Part shown: piece by piece, positions 8,289 to 15,689 of the stretch
How positions within the stretch are numbered: position 1 is the stretch's first letter
How the letters are laid out: every line of letters starts with the position of its first letter
Assembly (NCBI RefSeq): GCF_023703415.1
Contig: NZ_JAGMTU010000002.1
Span: forward strand, 1-64,000
DNA length: 64,000 nt
Reading direction: 5' to 3'
Source of the DNA: Microbacterium sp. USTB-Y
GTDB taxonomy: Bacteria; Actinomycetota; Actinomycetes; Actinomycetales; Microbacteriaceae
Position numbers and translations under genes: made by a program
Notes under the pieces: model-generated
Told to the model about the DNA's origin: nothing
Seen by the model: the letters and a program-made list of their open reading frames with translations, nothing else
Database searches by the model: none

Positions 8289-9145
8289 GCCCAGCCCAGT
8301 TCGTGCAGCTGCTGGTCGTCGATGCCGTAATAGTGCGCGATCTCGTGCACCAGCGTGGTGTGCACCTCGTCGCGGAGCTCCCGTTCGTCGGCGCTCTGGG
8401 CGAGGTGCGGCTCCCGGTAGACGATGATCCGATCGGGCAGCTCGCCCATGCCGTAGTTGCCCCGTTCGGTGACGGCGAGTCCGTCGTACAGCCCGAGCAG
8501 ATCGAGGGAGCCGTCCTCGGGACGGTCCTCCACGACGAAGACGAGGTTCTCGAGGCCGTCCACCATCTCGTCCGGGAGGCGGTCGAGCTCGTCTGCGACG
8601 AGGTTCTCGAAGGCCTCCGCGTCCATCGTCATACCCCCGCGGACATCGATCGTCATGTGGACGCGGCGCCCCAGCTCGTCGAGGCCGAGACGGTGCTCCG
8701 CCGCTGCCAGCGCGCGGTAGAAGGGATCGTCGGGCGGGTCCGTCTCGACGAAGCCGGCCGATGCGTAGAACGGTGCGTTCCAGGGCACCTCGGCGAACGT
8801 GCGCAGGGTGACGCTCGTGTGCCCGCGTTCCGCGGCCTCGTCGAGGGCGGCCTCCAGGAGCTCGCGTCCGTGCCCGCGTCGGGCGTGCGCGGGCAGGACG
8901 GAGAGCTGCTCCAGATGCGCGATGCCGTCCTCCTCGAGCACGTGCACGAACCCCACGGCGGGGCCGTGCTCCGCCTCGGAGACGACGAGGACGTAGCCGC
9001 GCTCGGCGGCACGGGCGGCGCCCGGCGGAGCCCCGTGGCCGAGTGCGGACCCGAAGCGCTCCGTGAAGAGCGCATCGGCCTTGTCCTCGATCCGCGCGAG
9101 CTCCGCGAGGTCGGCGTCGGTCGCGGTGCGCACGAAGGAGGCCAT
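8285..9145 (-). CDS. GNAT acetyltransferase fused to a zincin-like metallopeptidase
   Basis: 286 residues in one uninterrupted frame. Residues about 1-155 are a GNAT domain (HLEQLSVLPAHARRGHGRELL is the acetyl-CoA loop; APFYASAGF the C-terminal motif). Residues about 165-286 are a small metallopeptidase-family (zincin-like) domain with HEIAHYYGIDD, an HExxH zinc site plus a downstream Asp, and YREPHLAQ before it. Each part is normally a separate protein of 120-160 residues. An internal ATG at the junction (MTMDAEAF) preceded by GGGGGT could also yield the peptidase alone. A -10 element (TAGCAT) lies 6 nt upstream of the ATG. First gene of the unit with clpS and DUF2017. Confidence 0.85.
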   Translation of the reverse strand: MASFVRTATDADLAELARIEDKADALFTERFGSALGHGAPPGAARAAERGYVLVVSEAEHGPAVGFVHVLEEDGIAHLEQLSVLPAHARRGHGRELLEAALDEAAERGHTSVTLRTFAEVPWNAPFYASAGFVETDPPDDPFYRALAAAEHRLGLDELGRRVHMTIDVRGGMTMDAEAFENLVADELDRLPDEMVDGLENLVFVVEDRPEDGSLDLLGLYDGLAVTERGNYGMGELPDRIIVYREPHLAQSADERELRDEVHTTLVHEIAHYYGIDDQQLHELGWA

Positions 9146-9157
9146 ATCCCGATGCTA
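9143..9157 (-). promoter_or_regulatory. Leaderless promoter of the GNAT-metallopeptidase/clpS unit
   Basis: On the minus strand TAGCAT (9157-9152) precedes the ATG at 9145 by 6 nt; no ribosome site. Confidence 0.55.
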
Positions 9158-9189
9158 TCCGGGTCGGCGGGTCCGTTCGCCGAGCTCCG

Positions 9190-10410
9190 TCAGATCGTCC
9201 GGGTGTCCCGCGGGGCTCCCGCCGCGACGAGGATCTCCTCCTGCAGCCTCGCGAGCGCGAGGCGGCGGGCGCCGTCGAGCACGGGGCTCTCATCGAGGCG
9301 GGTGAGGAGCACGGCGGGCCGTGCGATCACGCTGTCGTGCAGGTGCCGTTCGACGAGGGCGCGGAGACGTTCGCCGCCGGCGACGGCCATGTCGCCGGCC
9401 AGCACCACCAGCTCGGGCGCGATGATGGCCACCACGGCGGACAGGCCGAGGGCGAGGCGCCGCGCGATCTCGTCGAGCACTGCCGTCGCTTCCGGCGCGT
9501 CGGAGGCGACGGCGGCTTCCAAGGCCGCGGCGGGGGAGGCCCCCTCGAAACCGTGGCGGGCCAGGAGCCGTCCGAGTGCCGGCGCGGCGGCCAGGGCCTG
9601 CATCCCGCTTGCGCCGTACTCGTTGACCTGCGGGGGGATCGGCGCCCCGGGGAGGGGGAGGTCCGCGATCTCGCCGGCGCCGCCCGCGAGTCCGCGATGA
9701 ACGCGTCCGGCGAGCATGACGCCCATGCCGATGCCGTCGGAGACCCAGAGAACTGCGAACACGTCATGGCCCATCGCCGCGCCGTGCGCGTGCTCGGCGA
9801 CCACGACGAGGTTCACATCGTTCTCGATGTCGACCGGGGCGCCGAGGCGCTCCTCGAGCGAGGCGATCAGGCCTTCGCGCTGCCAACCCGGCAGATGCGC
9901 CGCGAAGCGGACCCGGTCCGCACGCGGGTCGGTCGCGCCCTGGATGCCGATGACGACCCTGCGCAGACCCGAGGAGGGGATCCCCGCCGACGCGCACGCC
10001 CCCTCGAGGAGCTCCTGCACCCGTTCGACCGGGTCGGGGGCGGTCGCAGCCGTGCTCTGCTCGCCTTCGGGGGTCGACAGCGTGAAGGAGCCGACGACGG
10101 TCCCGGTGAGGTCCACGACGACGGCCGAGATGCGCTCCGGTGTGACGTCGACGGCGGCGGCGTGGCCGGCCCGGCCGTCGATGCGGAAGACCTCGGCGGC
10201 TCGCCCGATCGCTCCGTCGCGGCTTCCGTCGCTGCGGACGAGGCCGTCGTCGAGCAGCTGAGCGAGCAGGTGCGACGAGGTGGGCTTGGAGACGGCGAGC
10301 AGACGCGCGATCTCGGGCCGGGTGAGCGGACCCTGATCCAGCAGGAGCCGCAGTGCCGCGCGCGCGTTGATCGAGCGGACGACGCTGGTTCCGGTCGGGC
10401 GTTCTGGCAC
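9190..10410 (-). CDS. ROK-family transcriptional repressor (CsnR-like)
   Basis: 406 residues: an N-terminal MarR-like helix-turn-helix (GPLTRPEIARLLAVSKPTS) and a ROK sugar-binding domain (AAVDVTPERISAVVVDLTG; IENDVNLVVVAE). At the place of the usual CxCGxxGCxE zinc site the sequence is NEYGASGMQALA, with no cysteines, so the structural zinc is probably absent. GTG 10410 is preceded by AGAGGA and a minus-strand -10 TAGCAT (10448-10443); the frame stays open far upstream, but only antisense to the chitosanase gene. It is divergent from a chitosanase gene. In Streptomyces, CsnR, a ROK protein, represses chitosanase, so the same role is inferred here. Confidence 0.85.
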   Translation of the reverse strand: MPERPTGTSVVRSINARAALRLLLDQGPLTRPEIARLLAVSKPTSSHLLAQLLDDGLVRSDGSRDGAIGRAAEVFRIDGRAGHAAAVDVTPERISAVVVDLTGTVVGSFTLSTPEGEQSTAATAPDPVERVQELLEGACASAGIPSSGLRRVVIGIQGATDPRADRVRFAAHLPGWQREGLIASLEERLGAPVDIENDVNLVVVAEHAHGAAMGHDVFAVLWVSDGIGMGVMLAGRVHRGLAGGAGEIADLPLPGAPIPPQVNEYGASGMQALAAAPALGRLLARHGFEGASPAAALEAAVASDAPEATAVLDEIARRLALGLSAVVAIIAPELVVLAGDMAVAGGERLRALVERHLHDSVIARPAVLLTRLDESPVLDGARRLALARLQEEILVAAGAPRDTRTI

Positions 10411-10462
10411 GGGATCCTCTGGTTCGGTCGGGGGTCTTCCGAATGCTATCGAGCGAAAGGCG

Positions 10463-10491
10463 TTGCGCCGACCAGGAGGCTCCGGTATAAC
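10463..10491 (+). promoter_or_regulatory. Promoter of the chitosanase operon
   Basis: TTGCGC (10463-10468) and TATAAC (10486-10491) are separated by exactly 17 bp, the clearest -35/-10 pair in the window. Transcription would begin near 10497, just before the operator. Confidence 0.65.
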
Positions 10492-10504
10492 TCTTCGTAA
10501 ACAA

Positions 10505-10524
10505 GGTTTCCTAAAAGGGAAACC
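10505..10524. promoter_or_regulatory. Palindromic operator, probable ROK-repressor site
   Basis: GGTTTCC-TAAAAG-GGAAACC, a 7-bp perfect inverted repeat with a 6-bp spacer, lies just downstream of the predicted transcription start and 18 bp before the ATG. A bound repressor there would block transcription. Its AT-rich TTTCC/GGAAA arms stand out from the surrounding GC-rich DNA. Confidence 0.65.
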
Positions 10525-10542
10525 GCTTTCACCGGAGGAATC

Positions 10543-12693
10543 ATGCGTCAACGTCGACCGATGATCGCGCTCGTGGCAGCGGCGATCATCATCCCGCTCA
10601 GCGGTGTCATGTCTGCGACGGCTCAGGCCGCCACCCCCACCAGCCTTCGCGACCCGGTCAAACGCGAGATCGCGCAGGAGATCGTGACCAGCGCCGAGAA
10701 CTCGGCTCTGGACTGGTACAACCGCTACTCGTACATCGAGGACATCAAGGACGACCGCGGCTACACCGGCGGGATCATCGGCTTCACCTCGGGGACGCAC
10801 GACATGCTCGTGCTGGTGCAGCAGTACACGGACAAGTACCCCGGCAATCCCCTGGCCAAGTGGATCCCGAAGCTGAAGCAGGTCGACGGGACCAAGAACA
10901 CCGGCCCGCTGGGGTCGGCGTATGTGAAGGACTGGGAGGCCGAGGGCAAGAAGCCGGAGTTCCAGCGCGCGCAGCGGGACCTGACGCGCTCGATGTACTT
11001 CGACCCGTCCATGGATCTGGCGACCTCGGACAAGCTCGGCGCCCTGGGACAGTTCGCGTACTACGACGCGGCGGTCGTGCACGGCTTCGACGGCATGGAG
11101 GACATCCGCAAGGCCGCGCTCAAGAAGGCGAAGACCCCGGCCCAGGGCGGCAACGAGACGACCTATCTCAACGCCTTCCTGGACGAGCGCGTGAAGGAGA
11201 TGAAGAAGGAGGCGGCGCACGAGGACGTCAGCAGGATCGAGAAGGCGCAGCGCGTCTGGCTGAAGGCGGGGAACCTGAACCTCGACACTCCCTTGAAGTG
11301 GTCCGTATACGGCGATCCCTACTCCATCGCGAGCGACCCGACTCCGCACTGGCCGTCGAGCGAGCTGGGCGGGACGGACTCCACCCCGAGCCCTTCGCCC
11401 ACGCCTACTCCGTCTCCCACGACGACTCCGAACCCGGGTGCGGTTCTCATCTCCCAGGGGCGGCCCGTCACGGCATCGTCGGTCGAGAGCACGACCTATG
11501 CGGCGAAGCTGGCCGTCGACGGCGACGCGAAGAGCCGCTGGGCGAGCAAAGAAGGGTCCGATCCGCAGTGGATCCAGGTGGATCTCGGCACCGGCGCGAC
11601 CGTCTCGGCGGTGACCCTGAGCTGGGAGGCCGCGTATGCGAAGAAGTACCGGGTGGAGATCTCCGCCGACGGCAGCAACTGGAGCACCCTCGCGACCGAG
11701 AACGCCGGTGACGGAGGCAGCGACCAGATCGCGGGGCTGAACGGCGCCGGCCGGTACCTGCGCGTCTACGGCACCGCCCGCGGCACGGCCTACGGCTACT
11801 CGCTCTACGAGCTTCAGGTGTATGGCACCGCAGGTACCCCCGGCGGAGGCAACCCCGATCCGGGATCCGGCGCCTTCACCGTGGTCGCCGCCGGCGATAT
11901 CGCCGGTCAGTGCGCCAAGGCCGCGTCAGACTGCAACCATTTCGCGACGGCGGCCCTGGCGCAGTCCATCGATCCGGCCTTCTACATCACGCTCGGAGAC
12001 AACCAGTACGACGACGCGCACGCGTCCGATTTCGCGAGCTACTACGACAAGTCCTGGGGTCGCTTCAAGGACAAGACGTATCCCATCCCGGGCAACCACG
12101 AGAAGTACGACCGGGACTACGACGAGCACACCGATCGCGGCGATGAGAAGGCCTACCGCGACTACTTCGGATCCCGGGCGACGCCCCAGGGCAAGACCTG
12201 GTACAGCTTCGACCGTGGGAACTGGCACTTCATCGCGCTGAACTCGAACCGGTGGTTCGACGCCGAGCAGATGTCGTGGCTCGACGCCGATCTGGCGGCG
12301 AACACCAAGCCGTGCACCGTCGCGTATTACCACGAGCCGCTGTTCACCACGGGAGAGCACGGAAACACGCTCTCGAGCAAGCCGGCGTGGAGCAAGCTCG
12401 AGGCGGCCGGCGCCGAACTGATCCTCAACGGCCACGACCACGACTACGAGCGGTTCGCTCCGCAGACGGCAACGGGTGCGGCATCGGCGACGGGGCCGGT
12501 GGAGATCATCGCCGGACTCGGCGGGGTGAACCAGCGCGACCTCAACGACACGCCGCAGAAGAACAGCGTGAAGCGCATCAACGACACCTACGGCGTGCTC
12601 CGGCTCGATCTCACCGACACCACGTTCACCACGAAGTTCGTCTCGATCGACGGCACCGTGCGCGACACGAGCCCGACGTACACCTGCCACTGA
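10543..12693 (+). CDS. Secreted GH46 chitosanase - F5/8C - metallophosphoesterase fusion
   Basis: 716 residues. Residues 1-30 are a Sec signal peptide (cleavage likely after AQA). Residues about 37-285 match GH46 chitosanase: SAENSALDW holds Glu52 and YIEDIKDDRGYTGG holds Asp70, which line up with catalytic Glu22 and Asp40 of the Streptomyces N174 enzyme. A Ser/Thr/Pro linker (about 287-305) leads to an F5/8 type C (CBM32-like) domain (about 308-440), then a GGGNPDPGSG linker and a calcineurin-like metallophosphoesterase domain with GDIAG, LGDNQYDD, PGNHEKYD, YYHEPLF and GHDHDYER metal-binding motifs. Joining a chitosan-degrading enzyme to a phosphatase is unusual. GGAGG lies 4 nt before the ATG. 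MFS and propeller-like genes follow within 2 bp and with a 4-bp overlap. Confidence 0.9.
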   Translation: MRQRRPMIALVAAAIIIPLSGVMSATAQAATPTSLRDPVKREIAQEIVTSAENSALDWYNRYSYIEDIKDDRGYTGGIIGFTSGTHDMLVLVQQYTDKYPGNPLAKWIPKLKQVDGTKNTGPLGSAYVKDWEAEGKKPEFQRAQRDLTRSMYFDPSMDLATSDKLGALGQFAYYDAAVVHGFDGMEDIRKAALKKAKTPAQGGNETTYLNAFLDERVKEMKKEAAHEDVSRIEKAQRVWLKAGNLNLDTPLKWSVYGDPYSIASDPTPHWPSSELGGTDSTPSPSPTPTPSPTTTPNPGAVLISQGRPVTASSVESTTYAAKLAVDGDAKSRWASKEGSDPQWIQVDLGTGATVSAVTLSWEAAYAKKYRVEISADGSNWSTLATENAGDGGSDQIAGLNGAGRYLRVYGTARGTAYGYSLYELQVYGTAGTPGGGNPDPGSGAFTVVAAGDIAGQCAKAASDCNHFATAALAQSIDPAFYITLGDNQYDDAHASDFASYYDKSWGRFKDKTYPIPGNHEKYDRDYDEHTDRGDEKAYRDYFGSRATPQGKTWYSFDRGNWHFIALNSNRWFDAEQMSWLDADLAANTKPCTVAYYHEPLFTTGEHGNTLSSKPAWSKLEAAGAELILNGHDHDYERFAPQTATGAASATGPVEIIAGLGGVNQRDLNDTPQKNSVKRINDTYGVLRLDLTDTTFTTKFVSIDGTVRDTSPTYTCH

Positions 12694-12694
12694 C

Positions 12695-13981
12695 ATGTAC
12701 CTCGCCGGCAGCAAAGCGCGGCAGGACGCCGGCGACCAGGCGGCTCCCACCTCGGTGGGCCGTCGGGTCGCCGGTGCCGGAACCACCGCGATCGCTCTCG
12801 GATCGGTGAGCCTGCTCACCGATCTGTCCTCGGAGATGGTGACCGCGGTCCTGCCGCTGTACCTCGTCGTCGGGCTCGGGATGAGCCCGCTCCAGTTCGG
12901 GCTCCTCGACGGGCTCTACAACGGCGTGACCGCCTTCGTGCGTCTGCTCGGCGGGCATGTCGCGGACCGCTGGTCCCGGCACAAGCTCGTGGCGGGGATC
13001 GGCTACGCGCTGTCCGCCGTCTGCAAACCGCTCCTGCTCCTCGCGGGCGCGAACACCACGGCGCTGTCGGCGACGCTGGCCGTGGACCGGATCGGGAAGG
13101 GGATCCGGACCGCACCCCGCGATGCGCTGATCTCCCTGTCGGTCGACGATGCGCACCAGGGGCGGGCGTTCGGGGTGCACCGCGCGATGGACACCGCGGG
13201 GGCTCTGGCCGGCCCGCTGGTCGCGTTCCTGCTGCTCTGGCTCGTCGCCGACGCCTTCGACGCCGTGTTCATGGTGAGCTTCTGCGTCGCGTCGCTCGGG
13301 GTGCTCGTGCTGATCGCGTTCGTGCCCGGACGCACGGCGCCGGCGACGACGGAACCCCGACCGACTCTGCGCCAGACGGTGGGCATCGTCCGCGGTCCGC
13401 GATTCCGGCGGCTGCTGATCGCCGCGACCCTGCTCGGACTCGTCACGATCGGCGACGGCTTCCTGTACCTCGGCGTGCAGGACCGGGTGCACATCGACAC
13501 CGCGTTCTTCCCGCTGCTTCCGCTCGGCAGCGCTGCGGTCTACCTGCTCCTCGCTGTGCCGTTCGGGCGCTGGGCGGATCGGATCGGGCGCCGCGTGCCG
13601 TTCCTGCTGGGCAATGTCGCGCTGCTCGGCGCCTATCTGGTTCCGCTGCTGCCGCTCGCGCCCGTCGTGCTGATCCCGGCCGTGCTGGGTCTTCTGGGCG
13701 TCTTCTACGCCGCGACGGACGGTGTGCTGATGGCCCTCGCCGGTCCGTTGATCCCGCGGTCGAACCGGGCGGGCGGGATGGCACTGCTGCAGACGGGGCA
13801 GGCGGCGGGGCGGCTGCTCGCCGCGGTGCTGTTCGGGGCGGCGTGGACGCTCTGGGGCGCGGCGCCGGCGTTCGGCGGCGCCGCGTGCGCGCTCCTGGCC
13901 GCGGTCGTCGTTGCGGTGGTGCTGATCCGTCCCGAAAGCCGCGGATCTTCGGCATCCGACGCGCTCGAGGACGCGTCGTGA
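12695..13981 (+). CDS. MFS transporter
   Basis: 428 residues with about 12 hydrophobic helices and the family loop GGHVADRWSRHKLV after helix 2. DRIGKGIRTAPRDALIS in the second half of the N-domain is typical of a group of actinobacterial MFS proteins of unknown substrate. It starts one base after the stop of the chitosanase fusion gene, so it is very likely co-transcribed, and its stop overlaps the next start (GTGA). Uptake of breakdown products or export of a compound are both possible. Confidence 0.88.
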   Translation: MYLAGSKARQDAGDQAAPTSVGRRVAGAGTTAIALGSVSLLTDLSSEMVTAVLPLYLVVGLGMSPLQFGLLDGLYNGVTAFVRLLGGHVADRWSRHKLVAGIGYALSAVCKPLLLLAGANTTALSATLAVDRIGKGIRTAPRDALISLSVDDAHQGRAFGVHRAMDTAGALAGPLVAFLLLWLVADAFDAVFMVSFCVASLGVLVLIAFVPGRTAPATTEPRPTLRQTVGIVRGPRFRRLLIAATLLGLVTIGDGFLYLGVQDRVHIDTAFFPLLPLGSAAVYLLLAVPFGRWADRIGRRVPFLLGNVALLGAYLVPLLPLAPVVLIPAVLGLLGVFYAATDGVLMALAGPLIPRSNRAGGMALLQTGQAAGRLLAAVLFGAAWTLWGAAPAFGGAACALLAAVVVAVVLIRPESRGSSASDALEDAS

Positions 13982-14955
13982 CGCGACCGTCGGGACTGTC
14001 CCGCTCTGCACGGATCCTCGTCGGGGTGACGGCGGTGGCGCTCGTCGCGCTCGGCATCGGCTACACCGCCTCGGCAGTGGGACGATCTCCGGCCGGAGCG
14101 CACGCGCAAGGGCATGCGACGCCGGCGACGCATCCCGGCCTGTACATCCGAGACGGGGACGGCGCGATCGTCGTGCAGGACCGGGGTTCCTCGGGCGGGA
14201 CCAGAACCGGCACGGGGCTCGCCTGTCAGCGGTTCTACGCGGCGGGCGGGACCGCCGTGTGCCTGAAACCGCGCACGGCGGTCACGCCGATGAGCACGGC
14301 GCTCATCCTGGACGATCGCCTGCGCGTGCAGAAGGAGTTCGACTTCGGGGGCGTCCCCAATCGGGCGAGGGTCTCCGCGTCCGGCCGGATGGTCTCCTGG
14401 ACCGTGTTCGTGACCGGGGACGACTACGCGACGACGGACTTCTCCACCCGGACGGGCTTCTACGACCGCGAGGACGACTTCCTCGTCAAGTCGATGGAAG
14501 ATGTGGGACTCTACATCGACGGTCAATTGCGCGATCCGGCGGATGTGAACTACTGGGGCCTGTCCTTCGCCGAGGACGACAACACGTTCTACGTGACGGT
14601 GTCGACCGGTGGCACGACGTATCTCGGCAAGGGGGATCTGGCGACCTGGACCGTCCGCACGCTGCGCACCAACGCGGAGTGTCCATCGCTGTCGCCGGAT
14701 GAGACGCGCATCGTCTTCAAGAAACGGGTGCGTCCTGGCGCGGATGCCCCCTGGCGGCTCTCTGTGCTCGACCTGTCGACGATGAAGGAGACGCCCCTGG
14801 CGGAGACGCGGAGCGTCGACGACCAGGCGGCATGGGTCGACGATCAGACGGTGTCCTATGCGGTCGACGGCGGTGTCTGGGAGGTCCCCGCAAGCGGAGC
14901 CGGCGCGCCCCGCTCAGTCGCGCCGGGGGCGTCGTCGCCCAGCCTCGTCCGCTGA
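13978..14955 (+). CDS. Membrane-anchored beta-propeller-like (TolB/WD40-type) protein
   Basis: 325 residues. An N-terminal hydrophobic helix (ARILVGVTAVALVALGIGY, about residues 9-30) acts as signal anchor. The rest shows repeated short beta-strand patterns such as RARVSASGRMVSWTV, CPSLSPDETRIVFKK and QAAWVDDQTVSYAV, resembling the blades of TolB/PD40 propellers. It starts at GTG 13978, overlapping the MFS stop by 4 bp, and ends the operon begun by the chitosanase fusion. Extracytoplasmic location is likely; function unknown. Confidence 0.75.
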   Translation: MTRPSGLSRSARILVGVTAVALVALGIGYTASAVGRSPAGAHAQGHATPATHPGLYIRDGDGAIVVQDRGSSGGTRTGTGLACQRFYAAGGTAVCLKPRTAVTPMSTALILDDRLRVQKEFDFGGVPNRARVSASGRMVSWTVFVTGDDYATTDFSTRTGFYDREDDFLVKSMEDVGLYIDGQLRDPADVNYWGLSFAEDDNTFYVTVSTGGTTYLGKGDLATWTVRTLRTNAECPSLSPDETRIVFKKRVRPGADAPWRLSVLDLSTMKETPLAETRSVDDQAAWVDDQTVSYAVDGGVWEVPASGAGAPRSVAPGASSPSLVR

Positions 14956-14970
14956 GGGCCGGGCTCCCGG

Positions 14971-15004
14971 CGTCTTGGATCGGTGAGAATCGCACGTCTT
15001 GGAT
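14971..15004. promoter_or_regulatory. Direct repeat upstream of LysE-type exporter
   Basis: CGTCTTGGAT occurs at 14971-14980 and again, identical, at 14995-15004, a spacing of 24 bp (a little over two helical turns). It lies 37-70 bp before the exporter start. MocR-type regulators often bind direct repeats, and one is encoded at the other end of the exporter gene. Confidence 0.4.
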
Positions 15005-15040
15005 CTTCTCGATGAGCCAAGCGGCATCCATGCTGAGCGG

Positions 15041-15670
15041 ATGGACGCGAGCTTCCTCGTCACATCGATCGTGATCACGGCGACCCCCGGCACCGGTGCC
15101 CTCTTCACCATCTCCGCGGGGCTGTCCCGGGGCGCACGGGCGGGGATCGTCGCGGCTCTGGGCTGCACCCTGGGCATCGTTCCCCACCTGCTGCTGGCGC
15201 TGACCGGCGCGGCGGCGGTCGTCGCAGCGAATCCGCCGCTGTTCGAGGCGCTGCGCTGGGTGGGCGTCGCCTATCTGCTCTACCTGGCCTGGGGGATGTG
15301 GCGGGATGAGCGGGGCTTCGCCGAGGACGATGCGGACACGCGGAGTCGTGCAGCGGGCACGACCGCGCGCGTGATCCGCGACGCCGTGCTCGTCAACCTG
15401 CTGAACCCGAAACTCACGATGTTCTTCTTCCTGTTCCTGCCGATGTTCGTGGACGCCGCGGCGCCCGGGGCGGTGGCACGGATGGCCGGCCTCGGCGCGG
15501 TGTTCATGATCGTCACGTTCGTGATCTTCGCCGGCTACGGTGCCGGTGCCGCGGGACTCCGGGGTGTCGTCCTCGCCAGGCCGGGAGTCGACCGTCTGCT
15601 CGGCCGCGGCTTCGCCCTGACGTTCGCGGTGCTCGCCCTGATCCTCGCGTTCACTCCGCACCAGGGCTGA
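15041..15670 (+). CDS. LysE/RhtB-family amino acid exporter
   Basis: 209 residues, about six hydrophobic helices. ITATPGTGALFTISAGLSRGARAG at the N-terminus and the conserved LVNLLNPKLTMFFFLFLP mid-region are diagnostic of the LysE/RhtB family, which exports amino acids or derivatives. ATG 15041 is preferred over the upstream start at 14999 because it aligns with the family N-terminus. It converges on the MocR gene with 19 bp between stops. Confidence 0.88.
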   Translation: MDASFLVTSIVITATPGTGALFTISAGLSRGARAGIVAALGCTLGIVPHLLLALTGAAAVVAANPPLFEALRWVGVAYLLYLAWGMWRDERGFAEDDADTRSRAAGTTARVIRDAVLVNLLNPKLTMFFFLFLPMFVDAAAPGAVARMAGLGAVFMIVTFVIFAGYGAGAAGLRGVVLARPGVDRLLGRGFALTFAVLALILAFTPHQG

Positions 15671-15689
15671 GCCGGCCGCGGAGGACGGC

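Noticed and set aside
10411..11349. Upstream extension of the ROK regulator frame
   Set aside because: The added part is antisense to the chitosanase gene, has no HTH or membrane features, and the GTG at 10410 has a ribosome site.
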